A DNA stretch of 64,000 nt from an uncultured Planctomycetaceae bacterium (lineage in GTDB: Bacteria; Planctomycetota; Planctomycetia; Pirellulales; Thermoguttaceae): positions 17,175-81,174 of the forward strand of contig CAMJTU010000014.1 in assembly GCA_946408825.1 (NCBI GenBank), in the 5' to 3' direction. The position numbers and the translations under genes are program-made. Each line of letters opens with the position of its first letter. The first letter of the stretch is position 1. Below, in pieces: positions 52,572-62,579 of this stretch. Below the pieces are notes generated by a model, which was given only the letters and a program-made list of their open reading frames with translations, was not told the DNA's origin and made no database searches.

Positions 52572-53909
52572 TTAATCGACGCGTTTGAAAGGATTAGGCG
52601 TTTTTGCGTCCTCTTCGCCAGGGGCGTTTGAGTCGAATTCGATGATGGAACTATCGACGTTTTCGAGTTCAACTTTGGAATCGGAACTCGTTAGACTACG
52701 TCCAAGCACGAGAAACCCGACGGACACAGGCCCGAGTTTTGAGACTTCGTCGAGAACGCTGTCGGTGAACGTTAGTTCCGATTCGTTTTGACTGGGGAGC
52801 AAAAGTTCAAAAGTTCCGGCGAAATACTCGCGGACAATCCCATACAGATTAAAGCGTTTTACAAGCGTTTGATCCATGGTCGCGAGGAATTTACCGGGCG
52901 CGAAATCGTCCATGTCGACTTGACTCGGATTGTTTTCGAGCGTCTTAAAGTAGAATTCGTTGTAGGCGTCGACGACGTCGACGAGGCTGTCATGGAATTT
53001 GCTAGCGTTTACGGACGTCGTGAATTTTAGCGTATACTGAACGCTCAGCGTCGAGGCGTCGACATATCCCGAACCTTCGACAAACGCGGCGTCAAACGTC
53101 TCGACAAGATCCTTAACGGAGCGCGGCGAGTCGGAGAATGGATCGTACTGTCGGACGCGCGCCGACTTCGTTCCTTCGTCAAGGGTCGCGTGGAAAAGGG
53201 GACGAATCTTGAGCCGTCCGCAATACCACGAGAGCAATTTGTCGCCGTTATGCGCGATTGACGTCTCGAGCGTTCTATTCGACGACGGTTTGAAATCCTT
53301 GTAGCGCGCGCCAAACTCCTTAAGGGGCGCCTTGGAAGCGACCATGTAGCTCTGCTGATAGAGCGCGCAATTCAATCGGAACTCCTCCGCGAGTTTTTTG
53401 CACTCTTCCTGCTGTTCCGACGTCATGTTTTTCGCGGGCGCTATAAAGCACGCGCCGTCGCCGCGGGTCGTCTGAACGACGTAGTAGACGTCGGATAACC
53501 CTGTTCTCGCTTTGAAGTCCGCGATCGTCTGCCGGAAACTTTCAGTCAAGGCGTTGGCCGTCGCGTCGAATTCTTTGCGACATGCCTGAACGCCCGATTC
53601 GTCGAATTGGAGTTTTTCCAAGATTCGATTGAATATCTGCTTAAGAGATTCGTTGAAGACGTCGTAATCGATTCGGTCAAGGTCCAAACGCGCGACGAAA
53701 AGCGTGTCTTTGCCGATAAAGGGCGCGATAGGGTTGAGTCCTGCGGTCATGACGCGCGTATTTTCGCCCTCTTTCTCCGTTTGAGCGAAGGAGACGGCGG
53801 CGTCGCTTGTCGCGAAAACAAGGCCTAGAACGCACAATCCGAAGACGACGAGCGCCACGCGGGCCGAAAGACCACGCAATTTTCTGTAAAGGAACGACGA
53901 AAGCGCCAT
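52572..53909 (-). CDS. Secreted protein of unknown function (first of a paralogous pair)
   Basis: 445 residues with a signal peptide (VALVVFGLCVLGLVFATSDAA). The mature part starts with LFVARLDLDRIDYDVF, includes helical segments and a Lys/Glu-rich loop (MTSEQQEECKKLAEEFRL), and ends with an acidic tail (LENVDSSIIEFDSNAPGEED). Its first 140 mature residues align with the next gene. No known family is recognised; the pattern of variance (LDLDRxD, then xxVYYVVQ) recalls planctomycete paralogous secreted proteins with a DUF1559-free body. RBS AGGAT is 8 bases before ATG 53909. Confidence 0.7.
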   Translation of the reverse strand: MALSSFLYRKLRGLSARVALVVFGLCVLGLVFATSDAAVSFAQTEKEGENTRVMTAGLNPIAPFIGKDTLFVARLDLDRIDYDVFNESLKQIFNRILEKLQFDESGVQACRKEFDATANALTESFRQTIADFKARTGLSDVYYVVQTTRGDGACFIAPAKNMTSEQQEECKKLAEEFRLNCALYQQSYMVASKAPLKEFGARYKDFKPSSNRTLETSIAHNGDKLLSWYCGRLKIRPLFHATLDEGTKSARVRQYDPFSDSPRSVKDLVETFDAAFVEGSGYVDASTLSVQYTLKFTTSVNASKFHDSLVDVVDAYNEFYFKTLENNPSQVDMDDFAPGKFLATMDQTLVKRFNLYGIVREYFAGTFELLLPSQNESELTFTDSVLDEVSKLGPVSVGFLVLGRSLTSSDSKVELENVDSSIIEFDSNAPGEEDAKTPNPFKRVD

Positions 53910-54172
53910 GGGAATATCCTGAAAGAATTTACGGTCAAACAGACGTTCTTTAAGTCGAAGCGTCGCCTTGCGGAGCACGAATCGACCTCTCCGTTTAGCA
54001 TTGTAAGAAACACGTCCCCCATCGTCAATCTTTTTAGCGAGAAGTTTGAGGCTTTTTCGTCGTCTGCACTCCGGGTAATCGGAACGATCTTCACGCGCGG
54101 CGAAGGGACTGCGTCGTCCCGGACGTTTTTGCGTTTTATGACCGTTTGAATCGACGCGGCGCGTCCCAACGC

Positions 54173-54201
54173 TTGAGTCGCGTCGGCGGTTTGCGTATAA
54201 T
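54173..54201 (+). promoter_or_regulatory. Promoter of the haem/FGE-like giant gene
   Basis: TTGAGT (54173-54178), 17-base spacer, TATAAT (54196-54201), 91 bases before the coding start. The rest of the 380-base gap 53910-54291 between divergent genes shows nothing else. Confidence 0.7.
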
Positions 54202-54291
54202 CTACGTTAGACGGATTATTCTTTCGTCGGACGGCGCGGAATTGGCGCCGTTTTGACGACGACGTGTCAGCGATTTATAGGCGACGAGACG

Positions 54292-57200
54292 ATGCTTCAT
54301 TTTGGACAGAAGATTTTTGAACGACGCATGACTAGCGTTTTGTTCGTCTTAACGGTTTTTTCCGTATTTCTTCAACTTCCCTGTTTTCAGACTCGAGCGC
54401 AGGAGGCGAATCCGCGTCAGTCGTTTACTTTTCGAGCCGAATGGTTTTCCGGCGGGGACATGACGCTCAGGGGATTGCCATACTCCGACAAATATGTCGC
54501 GCTTTGCCCGCCGTCGGGCTCCAAAGATTCTCACGCCGATTTTGAAATCGAGTTTCCAGAATCGGGCGATTATGAGTTTTGGGCCTTCTTTAGCGCGGAG
54601 AATTCGCGACCGCTGACGATTGAATTAGACGGCGCCGTCGTTTCCGATAAAGCGCTTGCCGGGACGAACGGAAGCTGGCTCACGAGCGCGTCTTCGTGGG
54701 AGAAGGAATTTGTTCTCGCAGGCGTTTCCGCCGGCAAACATACGATTACGGTCCACGCGTTTTCGCCTGATATACCGCATTTTAGCGCGTTCAAACTTGT
54801 TCCCTTGTTTGACATGAAAACGCGTTGGAACGTCCCTCGCGCCCTCGCGGAAGAAAAGATCAAAAATATCGACGGTTGGACTCCCAGCCCTTGGAGCGGA
54901 GGATGGTATGAATATATCGCTCGAGACAGGTATTTACGCAAAGAGAGCGGCGAAACGTTCAGCGATCATTTTGCGCGCGAGACGGCGCTTGCGCTCGCGC
55001 CGAGAACGTCGATAACCGTCGAAGCGTCGGCGACCTCTTTTGACGCAAATCTTCAAGACGTCGATCTTTTCGACGAGCTTACTTACGCTCCCGGAATGTT
55101 CGGTTCTACGTCTGAAGAATCGGCGCAGGACGACGAAACGCCCGTGTTCCATCTGCGCGCGACCTTTGCGCGTTCGGCGGACGACGCCGACTCGAAATTG
55201 CCGAACGTCGAAACGTTTGTCGTTTGCGCGTCGCGGTTCGACGAAATGCTAGATCGCGCCGCCGCCGCTATTGAACGATTCCGTCAGGACTCCGGCGAAG
55301 ACGATTATCTCGCGAAGACGGAGGCGAAGATTGAAGACTTGCGCAGTTCAGGAAAAGAAGCGTTTGATTTGTACAAAAACGATCAGTCCGACGCGAACGC
55401 GCTCAAATGCGCCGAGCTTTATGTCGCGGCGTCGCGACTCTATGCGCGCGTTGGCTGGGCAAATCCGATCCTCGATTTTGACAAACTGCTCTATATCCTG
55501 CGAGGCGCGTCCGATCTTGGGCTTCCTCAAAATTACCAGAGCAACTGCGTCTTGAATCCGAACGGCTTTGACGACGTATTGAAAACGCTGGCGCTTCCCT
55601 TCGTCTTTGACGAGACAAACTCCGAAGACGTCGACGACTTGATCGCGTCCGACTCCGACGTCTCGCCTCGTTCCGCGACCCTTTTCAAGCCGGATTATCC
55701 CACGTTTCTCGGCGATCTTGATCTGCACTTTGACGCTCAGAAGGCGCTGATTTCTTCCACGACGCGCGACCGTCGCTGGAACGTCTTTGAACTCGATCTC
55801 AACGCCGCTCAGGAAAACAAGGCGACCGACGAGACGATGAAGGCGAAACTGCCGGAGTTCCCCGACGCCGACAGTTACGACGCATGCTATATGCCCGACG
55901 ATTCCGTGATTTTCACCTCGACCGCGTGTTATATCGCCGTTCCGTGCGTTTCGGGAACGACGCGCGTCACGAACACGTTTAGACTCGACGCGAAGGATAA
56001 CTCGATTCGTCGTCTGACCTTCGACCAAGAACACAACTGGCAGCCGACCCTCACGCCCGACGGCCGCGTTATGTATCAGCGCTGGGAATATACCGATATT
56101 CCTCACGTCCCTGGACGACTTCTCTTCCAGATGAATCCCGACGGCACAAATCAGCGCGCGCATTACGCGTCGAACTCGCTCTGGCCCGTTTCAATGATGT
56201 ACGCGCGTCCGATTCCCGATTCGCCGACGAAATTCTGCTGCATTGTTACGGGACATCATGGGGTTTCTCGAATGGGCGAACTCGTGCTCTTCGACGTGCA
56301 GAAGGGACGTAAGGAAACGCAGGGCGCCGTCGAGCGTATATGCGGATATCCGAAGAAGGTCGAGTCGCGAACCGATCCAAAGTATCATTCGACGCTCTGG
56401 GGCGACAATATCGCCGACGAAAGCTGGCCAAAGTATCTCCATCCGTTCCCCCTCAGCGAAGACTATTATCTCGTCGCCGCCAAGCCCGATCGAAACGCGC
56501 TTTGGGGACTCTATCTCGTCGACCGTTTCGACAATATGTATCTTCTTGCGGAAAACGAGAATTTCGCGTGTTTCGAACCTGTCCCGTGGCGCGAAACCGA
56601 CCGTCCCCCGGTCATCCAAGATCGCGTCGATCTTTCGCGCGACGACGCGACAGTCTATTGCGCCGACGTCTACTTTGGCGAAGGCCTTAAAGACGTGCCG
56701 CGCGGAACCGTAAAATATCTGCGTCTTTATTCGTACAGCTACCTATACCCGACGATCGGCGGCGCTACGGGAATTATCGGCGTCGACGGTCCTTGGGACG
56801 TCCGTCAAACGCTTGGCGTCGTTCCCGTTAACGAGGACGGTTCGGCCCTCTTTAGGGTTCCCGCAAACGTGCCGATCGCGATTCAGCCGCTCGACGAAAA
56901 CGGACAGGCGTTGCAACAAATGCGCTCGTGGTTCACCGCCATGCCTGGCGAGACGCTGGCGTGCGTCGGCTGTCATGAGGACGAAAACTCCACCAGCGCC
57001 GTTTCAAGCGTCGCTTTCAAGACGGATTCCGTCGAAGAGATTCGATATTGGAACGGTCCGATGCGCGGTTTTTCCTTTGATCGCGAGGTTCAGCCCGTCC
57101 TCGATCATTACTGCGTCGCATGTCACGACGGCAAAGATCATGGCTGGGGCGCGATTGCGTTCGATCTTCATGGCGGGAATATCATTCAAGATTATCGTTC

Positions 57201-58701
57201 GGCTCTTCAAGTCGGCGCGCCCGCCGATAGAGTGGGAAAATTTTCGACCTCGTACATGAACTTGCAAATGTTCGTCCGACGTCCCGGTATTGAGAGCGAT
57301 TATTTTCTCCTCAATCCGATGGAATTCAGCGCGAATACGACGGAACTCTATCAGATTCTCGCGAACGGACATTACGGTTTGCAGATGGACGCGGACGCTT
57401 GGGATCGAATTATTACTTGGATCGATATGAACACGCCGTATCATGGCGGATGGATTGAATTCGCCGGCGCGGAAAACGTCGCGAAATGGAACAAGCGTCG
57501 CAAAGACCTCCTTGAACTTTACGCCAATTTTGACGACGAGTCGGAAGAGGCGCGCGGCGAACAATACGATCCTCAGAAATCGGGCGCGCTCCTTGCGTTA
57601 GACTGGATTAAAATTCCCGCGAATCCGAACGCGACCGAGTGGGAACGTGAAATCCTCCGCGCCGTTGCGGACGGAAAGCGCGCGTTTCCGGACGGCGAGG
57701 AACTACGCGCTCGTTTCGACTCCGAGATCGGCAAACTTGACGAAAAGGCGATTCAGGGCAAGCCCGCGGAAGTCGGGTGGGAGGTTCCGAATCGTGTCGA
57801 TTGGAATCGCGTCGCTCAGAAGACTGAAGTCTGGAATATGAGCGAACCGTATCTCGTTCCTAACGATCCCGATAAGGTGCAGATCAATCCTAACGACGTC
57901 GTCGTCGACGTTTTGACGGAAGACGATACGATGAGCGTTAAGCTTTCGCCTACGATTACGCTGACCCTCAAACGCGTCCCTGGACGAACCGATCAGGATA
58001 AACCCTTGTGGGTCGGCGAGTTCGAAATTTCAAACGAACAATTTGAAGTTTTTGACCCCAACCACGATTCGCGCGTCGAATCGCGTCAAGGATTGTCTCA
58101 CGGGTTCCGAGGCTTTTTCGTAAACGCGCCCGACCAACCGGTTTGCCGCGTTTCATGGAACGAGGCGACCGCGTTTTGCCAGTGGCTTTCGGAAAAGACG
58201 AGCCGAACGTTCCGTTTGCCGACGGAAGAAGAATGGGAGCGCGCATGTCGCGCCGGGACGACGACGCCCTTTAACTTTGGCGACTGGAACGCCGATTTTA
58301 CGCGCCACGCGAATCTTGCCGATCAGACGCTCATCGAGTTCATCGCGGACAACTACTTCCGCGTGCGCGTTCCTCTCCCGAACGTTACGTACTACGACGA
58401 CTGGGTTCCGAAGGATCGGCGTTTCTGCGACAACGGATTCCTTTCTGAACGATCGGGACATTATCTCCCGAACGCGTGGGGACTCTACGATATGCACGGA
58501 AACGTCGCCGAATGGACCTCGACGTCGCTCCGTCCGAATTACGGGGTCGAGCTCATGGATTCCCAGCATGACGTTCGCGTTGTTCGCGGCGGCTCGTGGC
58601 ACGATCGACCGTACCGAGCGACGTCGAGCGCGCGGGAAGAATACTATCCTTGGCAACGCGTTTTCGACGTCGGGTTCCGCGTCGTCTGCGACGCAGATTA
58701 G
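54292..58701 (+). CDS. Secreted multi-domain protein: carbohydrate-binding N-terminus, HZS-alpha-like core with two CxxCH haem sites, FGE/SUMF1-like C-terminus
   Basis: 1469 residues with a signal peptide (VLFVLTVFSVFLQLPCF). Residues about 45-185 form a beta-sandwich that reads like a glycan-binding CBM (FEIEFPESGDYEFWAFFS). A TolB-like propeller and the hydrazine-synthase-alpha middle domain follow: FDQEHNWQPTLTPDGRVMYQ, PDGTNQRAHYASNSLWP, VTGHHGVSRMGELVLFD and IIGVDGPWDVRQTLGVVPV. Two haem motifs, CVGCH near 890 and CVACH near 941, follow. From about 1236 to the end is a formylglycine-generating-enzyme-like fold (VSWNEATAFCQWLSEKTSRT, LPTEEEWERACRAG, YDMHGNVAEW, VVRGGSWHD). Catalytic Cys of true FGE are absent. 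Such fusions occur in planctomycetes beyond anammox species; redox or binding roles are inferred. Confidence 0.85.
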   Translation: MLHFGQKIFERRMTSVLFVLTVFSVFLQLPCFQTRAQEANPRQSFTFRAEWFSGGDMTLRGLPYSDKYVALCPPSGSKDSHADFEIEFPESGDYEFWAFFSAENSRPLTIELDGAVVSDKALAGTNGSWLTSASSWEKEFVLAGVSAGKHTITVHAFSPDIPHFSAFKLVPLFDMKTRWNVPRALAEEKIKNIDGWTPSPWSGGWYEYIARDRYLRKESGETFSDHFARETALALAPRTSITVEASATSFDANLQDVDLFDELTYAPGMFGSTSEESAQDDETPVFHLRATFARSADDADSKLPNVETFVVCASRFDEMLDRAAAAIERFRQDSGEDDYLAKTEAKIEDLRSSGKEAFDLYKNDQSDANALKCAELYVAASRLYARVGWANPILDFDKLLYILRGASDLGLPQNYQSNCVLNPNGFDDVLKTLALPFVFDETNSEDVDDLIASDSDVSPRSATLFKPDYPTFLGDLDLHFDAQKALISSTTRDRRWNVFELDLNAAQENKATDETMKAKLPEFPDADSYDACYMPDDSVIFTSTACYIAVPCVSGTTRVTNTFRLDAKDNSIRRLTFDQEHNWQPTLTPDGRVMYQRWEYTDIPHVPGRLLFQMNPDGTNQRAHYASNSLWPVSMMYARPIPDSPTKFCCIVTGHHGVSRMGELVLFDVQKGRKETQGAVERICGYPKKVESRTDPKYHSTLWGDNIADESWPKYLHPFPLSEDYYLVAAKPDRNALWGLYLVDRFDNMYLLAENENFACFEPVPWRETDRPPVIQDRVDLSRDDATVYCADVYFGEGLKDVPRGTVKYLRLYSYSYLYPTIGGATGIIGVDGPWDVRQTLGVVPVNEDGSALFRVPANVPIAIQPLDENGQALQQMRSWFTAMPGETLACVGCHEDENSTSAVSSVAFKTDSVEEIRYWNGPMRGFSFDREVQPVLDHYCVACHDGKDHGWGAIAFDLHGGNIIQDYRSALQVGAPADRVGKFSTSYMNLQMFVRRPGIESDYFLLNPMEFSANTTELYQILANGHYGLQMDADAWDRIITWIDMNTPYHGGWIEFAGAENVAKWNKRRKDLLELYANFDDESEEARGEQYDPQKSGALLALDWIKIPANPNATEWEREILRAVADGKRAFPDGEELRARFDSEIGKLDEKAIQGKPAEVGWEVPNRVDWNRVAQKTEVWNMSEPYLVPNDPDKVQINPNDVVVDVLTEDDTMSVKLSPTITLTLKRVPGRTDQDKPLWVGEFEISNEQFEVFDPNHDSRVESRQGLSHGFRGFFVNAPDQPVCRVSWNEATAFCQWLSEKTSRTFRLPTEEEWERACRAGTTTPFNFGDWNADFTRHANLADQTLIEFIADNYFRVRVPLPNVTYYDDWVPKDRRFCDNGFLSERSGHYLPNAWGLYDMHGNVAEWTSTSLRPNYGVELMDSQHDVRVVRGGSWHDRPYRATSSAREEYYPWQRVFDVGFRVVCDAD

Positions 58702-58751
58702 AATTCACGGACGTTTGCCCCTGCGACGCGTTCGGCGTCGGCGCGCCGCCC

Positions 58752-58779
58752 TTGACGAACGCGTCGCAAGGGGTAGAAT
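58752..58779 (+). promoter_or_regulatory. Promoter of metG
   Basis: TTGACG (58752-58757), 16-base spacer, TAGAAT (58774-58779). It gives a leader of about 135 bases before the metG start at 58921. Confidence 0.6.
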
Positions 58780-58795
58780 CTCCGAGGATTAGGAG

Positions 58796-58843
58796 ACGCG
58801 GAAATTCGCGCGAAGCGTCGCTTTGCGCGAGGTTCCGCGTTTT
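58796..58843 (+). promoter_or_regulatory. Long hairpin with T run in the metG leader (candidate attenuator)
   Basis: Outer stem ACGCGGAA/TTCCGCGT (58796-58803 with 58833-58840, 8 bp) and inner stem of 11 bp with one G-T pair (58806-58816 with 58820-58830, 3-base loop) are separated by a small internal loop. TTTT (58840-58843) follows directly. It starts about ten bases after the expected RNA start. It resembles an attenuation hairpin; a T-box core is not convincingly present. Confidence 0.5.
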
Positions 58844-58920
58844 GGCGTGGAGAGTCTTGTCCGCGCCTATTTGAAGGACTCGACGTCGAGCTTTTATCGA
58901 CACAGCATTTGGGAGGAATC

Positions 58921-61011
58921 ATGAGCGACAGGAAGATTCTTGTAACGAGCGCTCTGCCTTACGCTAACGGCGATATCCATATTGGACATCTCGTCGAATA
59001 TATCCAAACCGACGTTTGGGTAAGATTCCAAAAAATGCGCGGCGAAAACTGCCGATATTTCTGCGCCGACGACACTCATGGCGCCGCGATCACGATCTCC
59101 GCGAGAAAGAAGGGCGTTTCTGAAGAAGAGTTCATCGCCGACGTTAAAGAAGCGCATACTGCGGATTTCGCCGGCTTTGGAATCGAGTTCGACAATTACG
59201 GCAGTACAAATTCGCCTCAAAATCGTCGATGTTGCGAAGAGATATGGGGTAAGCTTCGCGAGGCGGGTTTGATCGTCAAACGCGAGATTGAACAGTTCTA
59301 CGATCCCGTCGAAAAACGTTTCCTCGCAGATCGCTTTATTAAAGGGACTTGTCCTGTTTGCGGTAAAAAAGATCAGTATGGCGATAGTTGCGAGTGCGGC
59401 GCCGTCTACGAGCCGACGCAGTTAATCCAGCCGAAGAGCGCGATTTCCGGCGCAGATCTTGAACTCCGCAAGGCGGAGCACCTCTTTGTCGACATTGAAC
59501 AATGTCATGCGTTCCTTGACGATTGGGTCGAGAACTCGGGCGCGTTACAGCCGGAGGTCGCCAACTATCTCAAGGGGCAGTTTTTAAGCTCCGATCTTTA
59601 CGCTTGGGACATTTCGCGTCCCGCGCCGTATTTCGGATTTGAGATTCCTGATTTCCCCGGAAACTACTGGTACGTTTGGTACGACGCGCCGATCGGTTAC
59701 ATGGGATCGTCCGCCCAGTGGTGTGAAGAACATGGCGAAAATTTCGACGACTGGTGGCGTAATCCTAACGTGGAAATTCACCATTTCATCGGCAAGGATA
59801 TCACGTATTTCCATACGCTCTTCTGGCCGACGACGCTCAAAACGGCGGGATATAATCTTCCGTCGAAAGTTCATATCCACGGATTCCTTACGGTCGACGG
59901 GGAAAAGATGTCTAAATCAAAGGGCACCTTTATCCTAGCGAAGACCTATTTGAAGCATTTGGATCCGTCTTATCTACGCTACTTCTTCTCCTCGAAAACG
60001 TCGGGTCGCGTCGACGATCTCGACTTGAATTTGGAAGAAATGGAACTGAAGGTCAACGCCGATCTCGTCGGCGTGGTCGTCAACCTAGCAAGTCGAACTG
60101 CGAAATTTGCGACGACGACGGGACTTTCTGAGGTTTATCCCGACGACGGAGGACTCTTCGCGGAAGCCGCTTCGAAGTCGGAGGAGATTGCCGCCGCGTA
60201 CGAGACGTGCGATTACGGAAAGGCGATTCGTCTCATTCTTGAGTGTGGATATCGCGCGAATCAGTACGTTGAGAACAACGCGCCATGGACGCTCAATAAA
60301 GTATGGAAGAATCTCGAAAAAGACGAATCGGCGACCGTCGAGGCGCGCGAAGAAGCGAAGCGCCGACTTCAAGACGTCGCGACGATTAGTCTGAACCTGT
60401 TCCGACAGATTGTCGTTTATCTCGCTCCTATTCTTCCCGATCTCGCGAAGAAGACGGAAAATTTGCTCAATACGAAAATAACCAGTTGGAACGACGCTCA
60501 GACGCCGCTCCTTGGCGTCAAGGTCAACGAATACGTCCACATGATGACGCGCGTTTCAAAAGAAGGAATTCAAGCTATGATTGAAGAATCAAAACCGACC
60601 CTGGAAGGAAAAGACGAGAGCGCGCAAACGTCCCCTTGGAACGATTCCGCTCAGCCGTTGGAAGACGAACCGCTCGCCGACGTTATTTCTATTGACGATT
60701 TCATGAAGGTCGATCTCCGCGTTGGTCGTATCGTTGAGGCGGAGCAGGTTCCAGAGGCGCGTAAACTCCTCAAGTTGAAGATTTCGCTCGGAGGAACAGA
60801 GACGCGCCAAGTCTTCGCCGGCATTAAGGCCGCGTATCCCGAGCCGGAGAAGTTGGTCGGTCGCCTTGTCGCGTTTGTCGCGAATCTCCAGCCGCGCCAG
60901 ATGAAATTCGGACTCAGCGAAGGTATGATTGTCGCGGCGGGCCCCGGCGGTCCCGACGTCTTTGTCCTTTCCCCTGACGAAGGCGCCAAACCCGGAATGC
61001 GGCTCCACTGA
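58921..61011 (+). CDS. metG: Methionyl-tRNA synthetase
   Basis: 696 residues, the class I enzyme that charges tRNA-Met in the cytosol. It has the HIGH box as HIGHL near residue 20, a zinc knuckle ([17 protein letters not shown] near 145), the KMSKS box near 328 (GEKMSKSKG), and a C-terminal tRNA-binding EMAP-type domain from about 592 ([36 protein letters not shown]). GGGAGG at 58910-58915 fits ATG 58921; an in-frame TTG at 58909 is unlikely. A promoter and leader hairpin precede it. Immediately after the stop a 41-base copy of the gene's end is repeated. Confidence 0.97.
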   Translation: MSDRKILVTSALPYANGDIHIGHLVEYIQTDVWVRFQKMRGENCRYFCADDTHGAAITISARKKGVSEEEFIADVKEAHTADFAGFGIEFDNYGSTNSPQNRRCCEEIWGKLREAGLIVKREIEQFYDPVEKRFLADRFIKGTCPVCGKKDQYGDSCECGAVYEPTQLIQPKSAISGADLELRKAEHLFVDIEQCHAFLDDWVENSGALQPEVANYLKGQFLSSDLYAWDISRPAPYFGFEIPDFPGNYWYVWYDAPIGYMGSSAQWCEEHGENFDDWWRNPNVEIHHFIGKDITYFHTLFWPTTLKTAGYNLPSKVHIHGFLTVDGEKMSKSKGTFILAKTYLKHLDPSYLRYFFSSKTSGRVDDLDLNLEEMELKVNADLVGVVVNLASRTAKFATTTGLSEVYPDDGGLFAEAASKSEEIAAAYETCDYGKAIRLILECGYRANQYVENNAPWTLNKVWKNLEKDESATVEAREEAKRRLQDVATISLNLFRQIVVYLAPILPDLAKKTENLLNTKITSWNDAQTPLLGVKVNEYVHMMTRVSKEGIQAMIEESKPTLEGKDESAQTSPWNDSAQPLEDEPLADVISIDDFMKVDLRVGRIVEAEQVPEARKLLKLKISLGGTETRQVFAGIKAAYPEPEKLVGRLVAFVANLQPRQMKFGLSEGMIVAAGPGGPDVFVLSPDEGAKPGMRLH

Positions 61012-61061
61012 TTAAAACGGAAGGCGCCGGCCCCGGAATGAAACTCTACTGATTAAAGCGG
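60980..61061 (+). repeat. Tandem duplication of the metG 3' end
   Basis: Two 41-base units, 60980-61020 and 61021-61061, share 33 of 41 positions. The first encodes [14 protein letters not shown]; the second, in the same phase, would encode EGAGPGMKLY-stop. Differences are partly conservative (R/K, H/Y), as if the second unit came from another metG allele. Confidence 0.85.
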
Positions 61062-61084
61062 TTCTCTCGCGTATTCGGCGATTG

Positions 61085-61128
61085 AAAAAAACGAGCCGGA
61101 AGCGTCTTGCGCGACGCTTCCGGCTCGT
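61085..61128. terminator. Strong bidirectional terminator between metG and pyrC
   Basis: A 16-bp perfect stem (61091-61106 with 61113-61128) with a 6-base loop; AAAAAA at 61085-61090 gives the T run for the minus-strand pyrC. It sits between converging genes. Confidence 0.88.
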
Positions 61129-61165
61129 CGTCTTAATCGACCGGATTGTTTCCTTCGGACGTCTG

Positions 61166-62455
61166 TCAGATTCTATATCTAATCTCGCCCGCGACGATTG
61201 TCGCGACGGCGCGTCCCGTCATTTTACGCCCTAGGTACGGCGAGTTGAAACTCTTTGAATGGAGTTGCGAAACGTCAAACGTCCACTCGAGATCGGGGTC
61301 GACGATCGTAACGTCGGCGTCGGCGCCTTTTTGGAGCGTTCCCTTGGGTATTCCCAATATTCTGGCAGGATTGAACGAAGTCTTTTCAACGAACTGCGAC
61401 CAAGACAGAAGTCCTGGCTTGACAAGCGTTTCAATAACGAGAGGAACGGCGGATTCCAGACCGATGATTCCGAAGGGAGCGACGTCGATCTCGCGTTGTT
61501 TCTTCTCCTGCGAATGGGGCGCGTGATCTGTCGCGATAGCGTCTATAACGCCGTCGTGGAGACCTTCGATGCAGGCGGCGACGTGATCTGCGCTTCGGAG
61601 AGGCGGATTCATCTTGAAGTTTGGGTCGAACGAACGCAATTCTTCGTCCGTCAACGTCAGATGGTGAGGCGTGACTTCGGCGGTAACACGGACTCCTCGC
61701 GCTTTGGCGCGGCGAATTGCGGCGACGGAACCCTTGCTCGAGACATGCATAATGTGGAGTTTTGCGCCGACGCTTTCGGCAAGCGCTATATCGCGACTGA
61801 CCATGAGGTCTTCCGCTTCCGCTGGTATTCCTCGAAGTCCGAGGATATTGGAGACGCGCCCTTCGTGCATGACCCCTCCCTTGGCGAGAGGTCCCGACTC
61901 CTCATGGCAAAGGATTGGCTTGTCAAACATTAGGCAATATTCGAGCGCTCTGCGCATAAGCTCCGCGTCTTCGATAGACGTTCCGTCGTCGCTACAGGCG
62001 ACGGCGCCGCTTTCAAACAGAATTCCCAGCTCCGCGAGTTCCTCGCCCTTACGCCCTTTGCTGATGCAACACATCGGGTAGACGTTGCAAAGGCGCGCGC
62101 TCTCGGCTAGTTCGCGAATGAGCGCGACGTTCGCAGGCGTGTCGATCGGAGGGTTCGTGTTCGGCGGACAGGCGATCGACGTAAAGCCGCCGGCAATCGC
62201 GGCGCGCGCTCCCGTCTCGACTGTTTCCGCCTCTTCGTAACCGGGCTCGCGGAGATGAACGTGCATGTCGACGAGTCCGGGAACGACGATTTTATCCTTC
62301 GCGTCGTATCGCGTTACGTCGGCGGGAATTGTAGCAGGCTGCGGATCGATTTCCGCGATTTTGCCGTCAAGTATGAGAAGATTCGCGACGCGATCCACGC
62401 CCTGAGACGGATCGACAACGCGACCGTTTTCGATATATAAAGACTGAGTCGTCAT
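61166..62455 (-). CDS. pyrC: Dihydroorotase (class I)
   Basis: 429 residues. It catalyses the cyclisation of carbamoyl-aspartate to dihydroorotate in pyrimidine synthesis. The amidohydrolase barrel shows the metal-binding VDMHVHLREPGYE near 62, FTSIACPPNTNPP near 95, ILCHEESGPLAKGG near 175, IMHVSSKGSVAAIRRAKARG near 235 (the first His) and the catalytic IATDHAPHSQEK near 305. No bifunctional fusion. The HEES segment is a normal variant. It lies 124 bases after pyrB on the same strand, likely one transcript ending at the terminator 61085-61128. The start is ATG 62455; no strong RBS is visible. Confidence 0.95.
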   Translation of the reverse strand: MTTQSLYIENGRVVDPSQGVDRVANLLILDGKIAEIDPQPATIPADVTRYDAKDKIVVPGLVDMHVHLREPGYEEAETVETGARAAIAGGFTSIACPPNTNPPIDTPANVALIRELAESARLCNVYPMCCISKGRKGEELAELGILFESGAVACSDDGTSIEDAELMRRALEYCLMFDKPILCHEESGPLAKGGVMHEGRVSNILGLRGIPAEAEDLMVSRDIALAESVGAKLHIMHVSSKGSVAAIRRAKARGVRVTAEVTPHHLTLTDEELRSFDPNFKMNPPLRSADHVAACIEGLHDGVIDAIATDHAPHSQEKKQREIDVAPFGIIGLESAVPLVIETLVKPGLLSWSQFVEKTSFNPARILGIPKGTLQKGADADVTIVDPDLEWTFDVSQLHSKSFNSPYLGRKMTGRAVATIVAGEIRYRI

Positions 62456-62579
62456 GTCTATACGCGCGTTTCCACGCGCCCTTGCTTTTGGACTGCCTTT
62501 TGTTTGTCAGTCGCCTGAACGGAGTATTGTTATTCTGAGCGACCGCAGGAAAAGCGATTGTTAAACTGAATGACCTCTG

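Noticed and set aside
58830..58845. T-box in the metG leader
   Set aside because: The GGTTCCGCG stretch looks superficially like the T-box core, but the conserved AGGGTGGNACCGCG sequence is not present and no specifier loop or Stem I features were found.
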